From positions 137,927 to 201,926 of the forward strand of contig CAKVNM010000002.1 in assembly GCA_934777505.1 (NCBI GenBank): 64,000 nt of DNA, read 5' to 3'. Position numbers and translations under genes: made by a program. Under the pieces are notes generated by a model. That model saw nothing but the letters and a program-made list of their open reading frames with translations. It searched no databases and was not told where the DNA came from. The first letter of the stretch is position 1, and the number at the start of each line of letters is the position of its first letter. This stretch comes from an uncultured Clostridia bacterium (GTDB taxonomy: Bacteria > Bacillota > Clostridia > Christensenellales > UBA1242). Of the stretch, positions 9,013-15,732 are shown piece by piece.

Positions 9013-9156
9013 TTATTTGTGCTTAACTGATAGCACTTTTCTGCCTCTACGACGGCGTCTTGATAAAACTTTTCTTCCATTGAAAGTTTTCATTCTTTGT
9101 CTAAATCCATGAACTTTATTTCTAGATTTCTTCTTTGGTTGATATGTTCTTTTCAT
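9013..9156 (-). CDS. rpmH: 50S ribosomal protein L34
   Basis: 47-residue, Arg/Lys-rich ribosomal protein beginning MKRTYQPKKKSRNKVHGFR and ending RGRKVLSVKHK, with the usual RMKTFNGRKVLSRRR core. An AAAAAGGAGCAAAG leader precedes the ATG. First gene of the rpmH-rnpA-yidD-yidC-jag operon. Confidence 0.97.
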   Translation of the reverse strand: MKRTYQPKKKSRNKVHGFRQRMKTFNGRKVLSRRRRRGRKVLSVKHK

Positions 9157-9227
9157 CTTTCTTTGCTCCTTTTTTATAGTATTTTGCACAATAAAAAAAC
9201 AACAACTTGTTTTTATAAAGCACTATG

Positions 9228-9256
9228 ATTATATAAAATTAATTTTGTATTGTCAA
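9228..9256 (-). promoter_or_regulatory. Consensus sigma-A promoter of rpmH operon
   Basis: Minus strand TTGACA (9251-9256), 17-bp spacer, TATAAT (9228-9233): an exact consensus, about 70 bp before the rpmH ATG. Confidence 0.9.
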
Positions 9257-9313
9257 CGAATTAACAAAATTTTCTTATTTGCCTAGCCAAAAACCGCATA
9301 TTTTGTCAAAATT

Positions 9314-9322
9314 TTATGCACA
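9314..9322 (+). promoter_or_regulatory. DnaA-box match
   Basis: TTATGCACA fits TTWTNCACA. It is a single isolated copy next to the terminator of the 9351 gene, near rpmH where oriC boxes often occur, so function is uncertain. Confidence 0.3.
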
Positions 9323-9348
9323 AAAAAACTAGCGATTTGCTAGTTTTT
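9322..9348 (-). terminator. Terminator of the 9351 gene
   Basis: Stem AAAAACTAGC/GCTAGTTTTT (9324-9333, 9339-9348), 5-nt loop, ending 2 bp from the stop codon. Confidence 0.8.
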
Positions 9349-9350
9349 GA

Positions 9351-9653
9351 TTAATTTGACAAACTTTGTTCTTCCAGTTTTGATTTGTACATATTTTTAA
9401 ACTTTTCTGTGCTGATTTTTTCTTGCATATATTTGATATCTTCAAAACTAAGTTCTGTTTTGCTATCAAGACCAAAAATGTCGGTCACTTTTTTAACAGA
9501 AACAACTTCGTCAATCTTTTCATTGGTTAAAATGTTAAAGTAAACATCGTCAACCACATCAATGAGCATTTTTGGAACATAGCCAACAACAAAGCCATTT
9601 GATGTTTCAACAATGCTTAGTCTATCACACTTAACTTTTCTATTATCTTCCAT
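9351..9653 (-). CDS. Hypothetical protein, 100 aa
   Basis: Not recognised. It is soluble, with no signal or membrane segment. The N-terminal half is probably beta-rich (LSIVETSNGFVVGYVPKMLIDVV) and the C-terminal half is charged and helical. It has its own terminator, and its leader GAGGTAAATATG gives a good SD. Its reading frame is supported by these signals rather than by any family match. It is divergent from the ferritin-like gene. Confidence 0.7.
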   Translation of the reverse strand: MEDNRKVKCDRLSIVETSNGFVVGYVPKMLIDVVDDVYFNILTNEKIDEVVSVKKVTDIFGLDSKTELSFEDIKYMQEKISTEKFKNMYKSKLEEQSLSN

Positions 9654-9759
9654 ATTTACCTCGCAACTATATTTTAATCGCCAAAAAAGCGGTTGTCAAT
9701 AGCAAAAACAAAATTCTAGTCATAAATAACTTTATGAATAATCACAAAAAGGAGAGAAT

Positions 9760-10230
9760 ATGAAAGAATACACAAAAATTTTGTCGGCTGAGCCATCAAA
9801 TCCAGTGATAGACATTCTTGCCGACCTATTATCTGGCAAGGGTGGAGAACTCAACGCCATTCATCAATACTTTTTTCAGTATGTTATGACCAGCGACATG
9901 GAATTAAAAAAACTTTTTAAGCACTTAATGATGGAAGAAATGAAGCACGCAGAACTGCTTGCCGACAGCATTTTGGCGTTTGGCGGAATCCCGTATCTTT
10001 GCAATCATTTTAACAAGTTTTTTAGCACCGACTTTTTGGACTACTCGCTCAGCGAAAAAGAGTTTGTTTTGAACGACATAAAAGACGAAGAATTTGCAAT
10101 CAAGTCCTACAATAATGCAATCGAGCAGGTGGACAACGAAAGTCTTAAAAAACTGCTTGGCGAAATCCGTGATGACGAACTTAGCCACCTTGACGAACTC
10201 AAAAAACAACTTGAACGCTTTGAAAACTAA
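9760..10230 (+). CDS. Bacterioferritin/ferritin-like di-iron protein
   Basis: Four-helix ferritin-like protein, 156 residues. Candidate di-iron ligands follow the bacterioferritin pattern: E30 in GGELNAIHQYF, E60 and H63 in EEMKH, E110/E111 in KDEEF, and E140 and H143 in DELSH. This supports iron storage or peroxide/ferroxidase chemistry, though I cannot decide between a bacterioferritin cage and a smaller rubrerythrin-like oxidase; no C-terminal rubredoxin cysteines are present. The SD AAAGGAGAGAATATG fixes the start. Single-gene unit. Confidence 0.8.
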   Translation: MKEYTKILSAEPSNPVIDILADLLSGKGGELNAIHQYFFQYVMTSDMELKKLFKHLMMEEMKHAELLADSILAFGGIPYLCNHFNKFFSTDFLDYSLSEKEFVLNDIKDEEFAIKSYNNAIEQVDNESLKKLLGEIRDDELSHLDELKKQLERFEN

Positions 10231-10340
10231 GTTAACTTAATAAAAGATTGCAAGACTAATTACTTGTTTAAATAAACCAACTTATCAAAGTTATGTTTTA
10301 ATAACTATTTTAAATTTCACAATCGGTTTATAAAACAATA

Positions 10341-10367
10341 AAAAATAGGGCATATTGTCCTATTTTT
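10341..10367 (-). terminator. Terminator of the LRR-pseudouridine synthase operon
   Basis: Stem AAAAATAGG/CCTATTTTT (10341-10349, 10359-10367); the right arm overlaps the stop codon of the synthase gene. Confidence 0.75.
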
Positions 10368-11208
10368 CGTTTAACATATTTTCAAAATCGGTGCTAATCT
10401 CAAACTTTTTGCCGTCAAGATTTTTTAGCACACTTCTACTATTAAAGTGAAACACCATTTTTGTGCTGGCTAATAGTTGCCTATGCTTGCCATATAGTTT
10501 GTTTGCAAGTTTGTTGCCGTATTTTTCATCGCCTAAAATTGGCGAATTTTCGTGGGCTAAGTGAGCCCTTATTTGATGCGTTTTGCCAGTTAAAAGTTCA
10601 ACTTGTAGCAAACTGAGTTTTCCGTTGGTCTTCAAAAGTTTGTAGTTTGTTTTGATTTCGCACGCACCCTTTTGTTCGCTGTCAAAAATCTTTACAAAAC
10701 TATTCTTGCTATCTTTAACCAAATATGCAGTCATATTTTTTTCAGCCACTTTTGGCTGACCAACCACAACGCATGTGTAAAATTTTTCGATTGTATGGAG
10801 TTTAAACGCCTTTTCAAGTTCCTGCTTGCTTTGCATATTTTTTGCAAGCACCACAAGTCCTGTTGTGTTGCGGTCAATCCTATGCACCGCCATACAGCCT
10901 GTCATGTTTTCCAAGGTTTGAGCGTTTAAACTAGCGTCAGCGTTTGCCACCTCCACACCCGCAGGCTTGTCAACAATCAAAATATTGTCGTCTTGATATA
11001 TCTCCCTCAAATCAAACTGCTTGTCCTTAAAAAACACTTCAATTTTTTGTCCAACATTAACAAATAAATTTTGACTAATTTTTTTGCCGTCAAGTTTTAT
11101 ATCTTTTTTTCTTAAAACCGACTTTATTTGATTAAAGTTGAGTTCGGTGTTCTGTTCAATTTGTTTGATTAAGTAATCATTCTTGTTTGCTAAAAATTCT
11201 GCTTTCAT
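10360..11208 (-). CDS. RluA-family pseudouridine synthase
   Basis: Isomerises uridine in rRNA or tRNA. Residues 1-60 form an S4-like RNA-binding part (KSVLRKKDIKLDGKKISQN). The catalytic domain starts with ILIVDKPAG and has the catalytic aspartate in HRIDRNTTGLVVLAK, then LLTGKTHQIRAHLAHENSPILGDEKYG. At 282 residues it fits RluC/RluD-type enzymes; the target position cannot be read from sequence. Its ATG overlaps the stop of the LRR gene by one base (TAATG), so the two are translationally coupled, an odd functional pairing. Confidence 0.92.
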   Translation of the reverse strand: MKAEFLANKNDYLIKQIEQNTELNFNQIKSVLRKKDIKLDGKKISQNLFVNVGQKIEVFFKDKQFDLREIYQDDNILIVDKPAGVEVANADASLNAQTLENMTGCMAVHRIDRNTTGLVVLAKNMQSKQELEKAFKLHTIEKFYTCVVVGQPKVAEKNMTAYLVKDSKNSFVKIFDSEQKGACEIKTNYKLLKTNGKLSLLQVELLTGKTHQIRAHLAHENSPILGDEKYGNKLANKLYGKHRQLLASTKMVFHFNSRSVLKNLDGKKFEISTDFENMLNEK

Positions 11209-12533
11209 TAGTTAAAACCTTTGTTTGTATTTTTGCTAGATGTCTTCTTTTTGCCAACATTTTCTCGCCAAACATAGCCGATATAGAATATTATCGCAAT
11301 GGCAATCATTCCCACAAGCACCCAAACGATAGATAGGGGATTGGTGTACTGGCAGATAACAAGCACGGTTTCACTTTCACTTGCAAAGCCGTCTTCCACC
11401 GTCCAAAATTTGATTGTAAACGATCCGTTGCTGTCGATTTTGATTGTGTTGCCCTTAACAGTTTCGCCGTTGTTGATAGAATAGAAAATTTCGCCCGAGT
11501 CACTTTCAAGAGTCACTGTGGCGTGAGTTTTTATAATATATGGAACATTTAAGATATCGCCGTTTAGGTCTTTTACGACCGCTACTGGCCCTACTGGAAC
11601 AACTGAGAAAGTTATATTTTGATAACTATCAAGTTCGCTAGTTTCTTCAAACTCGGCTGAGTAATTTCCTATAGCAAGATTTGTTAGAGTGAAGACTGGG
11701 TTTTCTTCGTCTATCTGCATGGTATAAACTAGCGTTTTGCTGTCGTCAACGATTTTATAGATTTTCACACTGTCAACATTTTCTAGTCCGTAAAATTTAA
11801 TAACGCTTTCTTTTGTCAATTTTTGAGCATTTTTTACACCTTGAAAACCCATGTTTAGTGTGCTGGTTGTGCTTGGGACTTCGCCAGTTAGCATATTATG
11901 TGTTAGGTTAACCGTGCAGGCACCTTGTGGCAAAACAATTTTGTCAAACGAGTCAAGGTTGTTGAACGATAGGTCTACAAGTCCGCCTTCCTTTATAGTG
12001 GAAATATTGGCGTAGGCAAGACTGTTGTTTTTTAAGTTAACATTCTGCAAACTCAAAAAGTCACTTGCGTCAAAGTATGTTATTTTATTGCCAGATAGGT
12101 CAAGATTTTGTAGCATGGTCATGTACTGAAAGCCGTCAATCTTGCTTGTTATTTCGTTGCCCGAAAGGTTTAGGGAAGTAAGGCTATCAAACTTGAAAAA
12201 TCCCAGCCCTTTAAGACTTTTGATTTTAACTTGGTCAAGTTCGGTCGAACTCAAATCCAAAGTGGTTAGCGTCTTAAAACTTCCAACGGTCAAATAGTCC
12301 TTTGTTCCGCCGTTTTCTTGATATATCTGCCAAAGTTTTGAATATAGTTTGTCATCTTCAATATCAAAGGTGTCGGTGCCGTGACCAATAACTTGGTCGT
12401 CACTGATTGTTTCGTCTGCCAGCACTGATTTTTTGCTTAGCGGACACAAAACAGCCAAACTCACGAGCAAGAATAGTGCCGTCAAAAATAATACAATTTG
12501 CTTGGTTAAAAAATTTTTCTTTGCTACTTTCAT
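11208..12533 (-). CDS. Membrane-anchored leucine-rich-repeat surface protein
   Basis: Secreted protein of 441 residues. Residues 1-38 are a signal/anchor ending in ...KKSVLADE. About five LRRs follow (LTTLDLSSTEL, LTSLNLSGNEI, LQNLDLSGNKI, LQNVNLKNNSL, LVDLSFNNL), then beta-sandwich-like regions, then one C-terminal helix (SIVWVLVGMIAIAIIFYIGYVW) with a basic cytoplasmic tail. It is thus anchored facing outward; a binding role is inferred. The start at MKVAKK is preferred; a -10 TATACT ends 6 nt before this ATG and there is no SD, suggesting a leaderless message. Confidence 0.82.
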   Translation of the reverse strand: MKVAKKNFLTKQIVLFLTALFLLVSLAVLCPLSKKSVLADETISDDQVIGHGTDTFDIEDDKLYSKLWQIYQENGGTKDYLTVGSFKTLTTLDLSSTELDQVKIKSLKGLGFFKFDSLTSLNLSGNEITSKIDGFQYMTMLQNLDLSGNKITYFDASDFLSLQNVNLKNNSLAYANISTIKEGGLVDLSFNNLDSFDKIVLPQGACTVNLTHNMLTGEVPSTTSTLNMGFQGVKNAQKLTKESVIKFYGLENVDSVKIYKIVDDSKTLVYTMQIDEENPVFTLTNLAIGNYSAEFEETSELDSYQNITFSVVPVGPVAVVKDLNGDILNVPYIIKTHATVTLESDSGEIFYSINNGETVKGNTIKIDSNGSFTIKFWTVEDGFASESETVLVICQYTNPLSIVWVLVGMIAIAIIFYIGYVWRENVGKKKTSSKNTNKGFN

Positions 12534-12539
12534 GTTTTT

Positions 12540-12545
12540 AGTATA
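12540..12545 (-). promoter_or_regulatory. Extended -10 box of the LRR operon
   Basis: TGTTATACT on the minus strand: TG-N-TATACT extended -10 with no good -35 at 17 bp. Predicted start of transcription falls on the A of the ATG (12533). Confidence 0.5.
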
Positions 12546-12647
12546 ACACACTTTGGGCGTATTGTTTCAAACAATTTTGGCGGTTTTAAAATTTTATTTT
12601 AAATAATCTTGCTTTGAGTTCAAACTTTTAAGTCACTTTTAAACAAT

Positions 12648-12676
12648 TTGACAAAATTTTTTTGTTGTGCTAACAT
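12648..12676 (+). promoter_or_regulatory. Promoter of the DHH phosphoesterase gene
   Basis: TTGACA (12648-12653), 17-bp spacer, TAACAT (12671-12676), 22 bp before the ATG. Confidence 0.65.
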
Positions 12677-12698
12677 TTTTAGCATTGCGGAGGATATT

Positions 12699-13730
12699 AT
12701 GCAATCAGTTTCTTACAGTTTAAAGCAATTCAAAAAAGCAAACAAAATCGCAATAATCACTCACATGAACGCCGATGCGGACGCTATCGGTTCAACCATG
12801 GCACTAAAAATTTTGTTACAAAAACGATACAAAAACAATCCAAAATTAAAGATTGATATTTTTACAGACACGGAAAAGTTTGCCGAAAACTTGCTCCCAA
12901 TGGTCAGTCACGCAACCTTTAATAGCAGACACTACAAACGCTACGACCTTGCAATCTTGCTCGACTGTCCAAACTCCACTCGTGCAGGCAGATTTGAAGA
13001 GATTTTTCTAAACGCAAAAGACACTCTTTTAATCGACCACCACGAAACCGCTCAAAAGCAGGGCAATAACAATGTTATTATGACCACTTCGTCCGTGTGC
13101 GAAATAATTTATAACAAGTACATAAAATCCCACAAGTTCAAATATTCGAGCGAAGTTTTAAGACTCATTTATTCGGGTATCATAACCGACACCAACGACC
13201 TATCTCAAAATGTTCATCAAACAACACACAAAGTCATAGCCGACTTGCTGGAAAAAGACAGGGAAATGGGCTTGTCGCTAGAAACGATCCACGACTACTT
13301 TTTCAAAAACACATCAAAGCAAAAAATGGCGTTGCTTGCCAGGGGATTGAAATCACTAGCGTTCTACTGCAACGACCAAATTGCGTTTATGACGCTTTTC
13401 AAGCAAGACCTTAACGAAACAGGTTGCAAGCAAGAAGACACTTTGGGCATTGTCGATGTGGCTTTGAGAATGAAGGGCGTTAACATCTGCGGAATTTTTA
13501 TCAAGCAGGAAGATAATTCTTATTATGTCAGCCTTAGAAGCAAAGGCAATATTGATGTAGCCAAAATAGCGCTCACCTTTAACGGAGGCGGACATCTTCA
13601 CATTGCTGCGTTTCAATCCGGTTTGCCACTAGCCGAAATCAAGCAAACACTAATCGCAAAATGCAAGGAACAGCTAGCACTGCAAGACGAAAACGCTCCT
13701 CTAGAACAACTGTTTGCCGAAGAAATATAA
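12699..13730 (+). CDS. DHH/DHHA1 phosphoesterase (NrnA/PDE-like)
   Basis: Two-domain DHH protein of 343 residues, start fixed by GCGGAGGATATT. Metal-binding motifs appear in order: HMNADADAIGS (22-32), LDCPN around D89, IDHHE around D113-H115, and GIITDTNDLS. The DHHA1 domain has FNGGGHLHIAAF. Such proteins hydrolyse nanoRNA, pAp or cyclic dinucleotides (NrnA, stand-alone GdpP-like). There are no membrane, PAS or GGDEF parts, so NrnA-type oligoribonuclease/pAp phosphatase is most likely; exact substrate is inference. Confidence 0.88.
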   Translation: MQSVSYSLKQFKKANKIAIITHMNADADAIGSTMALKILLQKRYKNNPKLKIDIFTDTEKFAENLLPMVSHATFNSRHYKRYDLAILLDCPNSTRAGRFEEIFLNAKDTLLIDHHETAQKQGNNNVIMTTSSVCEIIYNKYIKSHKFKYSSEVLRLIYSGIITDTNDLSQNVHQTTHKVIADLLEKDREMGLSLETIHDYFFKNTSKQKMALLARGLKSLAFYCNDQIAFMTLFKQDLNETGCKQEDTLGIVDVALRMKGVNICGIFIKQEDNSYYVSLRSKGNIDVAKIALTFNGGGHLHIAAFQSGLPLAEIKQTLIAKCKEQLALQDENAPLEQLFAEEI

Positions 13731-13818
13731 AATTTGCAAAAGTTTTTTTAAAAAACTATTTACAAGCACATTTTTTTGTGATAGAACATATAAGCAATTT
13801 TGTATAGGAGGCTAAACA

Positions 13819-13908
13819 ATGGACGGAATAGAATTTGATTTATATGTCGCATATCAACTTTTCAATAATAATGATGATGAAGAAAATGATAACGAAGACG
13901 AAGAATAA
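13819..13908 (+). CDS. Small acidic protein, 29 aa
   Basis: Short but well-supported gene: strong SD (TAGGAGGCTAAACA) before the ATG, one open frame MDGIEFDLYVAYQLF then NNNDDEENDNEDEE, and a strong terminator starting 3 bp past the stop. The first 15 residues are amphipathic and the last 14 are nearly all Asp/Glu/Asn, giving a strongly negative peptide. A TTTACA-like -35 lies near 13759. Function unknown; a metal- or protein-binding peptide is only a guess. Confidence 0.65.
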   Translation: MDGIEFDLYVAYQLFNNNDDEENDNEDEE

Positions 13909-13910
13909 AA

Positions 13911-13949
13911 AATGATTTGCTAAATTTAGTAAGCAAATCATTTTTTTTG
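13911..13949 (+). terminator. Terminator of the small acidic protein gene
   Basis: Stem AATGATTTGCT/AGCAAATCATT (13911-13921, 13932-13942) followed by TTTTTTT. Confidence 0.9.
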
Positions 13950-14063
13950 TTTTTTAATCATTCTTTATTATTTTTGTTTTGCATAACATTTTTAAAAATC
14001 CAGTTTTTCAGTTGATATTGTTTCTAGTTTTAAGTCGACTTTATCCGCCCAATTTTATCTTTA

Positions 14064-14110
14064 ATTTTGTTAACCCAATTTTTTATTTTTATATTTTGTT
14101 AACCCGATTT
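14064..14110. repeat. Short direct repeat downstream of the cysteine-synthase-like gene
   Basis: ATTTTGTTAACCCAATT (14064-14080) recurs as ATTTTGTTAACCCGATT (14093-14109), 29 bp apart, one mismatch in 17. Significance unknown. Confidence 0.45.
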
Positions 14111-14126
14111 CTTATATCTTTAAGCA

Positions 14127-15083
14127 CTAAATCACTTTGCACGCAATTAGTTTTATCTGGTCAACAAGTTTGCTTTCAACTTGCCTTGATAGGTCAGTTG
14201 AAAGATATTTTTTATTGTCGTCAGCAAAGGTTGTAACGCAAGTTTTGTTTGATAACACTGCTCCCAAAAAGTTTGCTCCGCTGGAAATCCCAACTCCAAG
14301 CGATAGTTCCTTGCAAAGTTTTTGACTCATTTTGATTGCGTCATCACTTCCAATTTGGATTATCTCGTCAACAACTTGGCTGTCGTATAATTTTGGCAAG
14401 CGTTCATCACTAAGCCCCTGAATTTTGTGTTTTGCGAATGGTTTTTTGCCCGTCAAAATCCTTGCGGTGTCGGGTTCAATTCCAATAACTTTTGCTTTTT
14501 TCCACTTTTTCAAAAATTTGCCAACACCCATAAGCGTTCCGCTTGTTCCAACGCCCGCCACAAACGCTTCCACTTTTTTGTGCTTCAATTTTTCAAAAAT
14601 TTCTTTTCCCGTGGTGTGATAGTGAGCATAGTAGTTGCTTTTGTTTTCAAACTGATGTGCCAGAAACTTGCCTTGCTTTTCCAGTTCATCGCAAAGAGCG
14701 TAGCCACTCAAAAAGTCATCAACAAGCACGAGTTTTGCACCATAGAGTTCAATCAGTTTTTTGCGTTCTTCGCTCATGCTTTTTGGCATAATAATCTCGC
14801 ACTTGTTGCCAAGCAGATTGCACATTCCCGCAATCGAAATTCCCATGTTTCCGCTGGTCAGTTCATACACTGTGCTACGCTCGTCAATCGCACCCGATTT
14901 GTACGCATCAAGCATGATTTGATATGCAACCCTGTCTTTTATGCTTCCGGTTAGGTTGTACCATTCAAGTTTGGCGTAGACCTTGCGTTGTTTGCCTTTA
15001 TACTCAAACAAAATTTCCACAAGTGGCGTGTTTCCAATCAGCCCCTTTATCTTTTTAAACTTTTCTAAAACATTATTTTCCAT
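14127..15083 (-). CDS. Cysteine synthase-like PLP enzyme (CysK/CysM family)
   Basis: Fold-type II PLP enzyme of 318 residues. It has GNTPLVE near the N-terminus, the Schiff-base lysine in TGSIKDRVA, the substrate loop TSGNMGIS (TSGNTG in most CysK), the phosphate loop GVGTSGTLMGVG, and GISSGAN near the C-terminus. Probable reaction: O-acetylserine plus sulfide to cysteine. Thr-to-Met in the substrate loop leaves room for a different acceptor or donor. I start at MENNVLEKFKK (15083); a -10-like TATATA ends 5 nt before it with TTGACA 18 bp upstream and no SD, so the mRNA may be leaderless. Confidence 0.87.
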   Translation of the reverse strand: MENNVLEKFKKIKGLIGNTPLVEILFEYKGKQRKVYAKLEWYNLTGSIKDRVAYQIMLDAYKSGAIDERSTVYELTSGNMGISIAGMCNLLGNKCEIIMPKSMSEERKKLIELYGAKLVLVDDFLSGYALCDELEKQGKFLAHQFENKSNYYAHYHTTGKEIFEKLKHKKVEAFVAGVGTSGTLMGVGKFLKKWKKAKVIGIEPDTARILTGKKPFAKHKIQGLSDERLPKLYDSQVVDEIIQIGSDDAIKMSQKLCKELSLGVGISSGANFLGAVLSNKTCVTTFADDNKKYLSTDLSRQVESKLVDQIKLIACKVI

Positions 15084-15088
15084 AACTT

Positions 15089-15118
15089 TATATATTACAT
15101 TTTGACGGGTTTTGTCAA
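15089..15118 (-). promoter_or_regulatory. Promoter of the cysteine-synthase-like gene
   Basis: Minus strand TTGACA (15113-15118), 18-bp spacer, TATATA (15089-15094). It ends 5 nt from the ATG. Confidence 0.55.
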
Positions 15119-15674
15119 ATATCGCCAGCATGATTAAAATTTTTAAATTTAGCATCTTTTACATAAAATCAAATGTTTTGACTTTTTCTCGCAGTTTCTC
15201 TTTTATTTAACATGATTTTTGTTTTTTTATTTATGCTTTGTTATTTTTTTATTTGTACTTTTCTAGTTTATATTTCTGCTTGGTGGTTGTTATCCCGATT
15301 TTAGTCCTTTCAATTTCACAATATTTCGGCAATTATTTTCGTGTTAATTTTTATCACGATAAGCGTATAAGTTATTTTTTTGCTCACTCAAACACTATCA
15401 AAACAACACGCTTTTTTGCAAGATTTTAGCAAATTTGGCGTATTTTAGTTAAAAATATAGCAAAAATTTAAAAATTGTCGATTTTTTCCAGTTTTTTATT
15501 TGATTATGAAAAAAATAAAATATATTGGCGGATTTTAACATTTTGTGTCAAATTTTGTATATATTTGTGTTGAAATATTTAAATTTTTGAGTGATTTTGC
15601 TAGCGTGTTTAATTACAGATTAAAACGATTAATATTATTTTACAATTTAAGCAAAATATTATTGTAAAATTAGA
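15119..15674. other. AT-rich intergenic region, no gene seen
   Basis: About 550 bp between divergent genes, strongly T-rich on the plus strand. One open frame (15238-15429) has no SD and biased hydrophobic content, as expected by chance. No RNA gene, DnaA box or ordered repeat was seen. Confidence 0.5.
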
Positions 15675-15702
15675 TTGAATTTTTTAAAAAATATTGTACA
15701 AT
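15675..15702 (+). promoter_or_regulatory. Putative promoter of the CvpA-like gene
   Basis: TTGAAT (15675-15680), 16-bp spacer, TACAAT (15697-15702), 30 bp before the ATG. Confidence 0.45.
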
Positions 15703-15732
15703 TATTATATATTAACAATTTGGGGGAAAACT

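Noticed and set aside
12557..12571. ATTGTTTCAAACAAT as a second parS-like site
   Set aside because: It lacks the CACGTG-like centre and right spacing of parS; probably a chance AT-rich palindrome.
15238..15429. 63-codon hydrophobic open frame in an intergenic region
   Set aside because: No SD, T-rich composition explains the Phe/Leu/Ile/Val content, no terminator.
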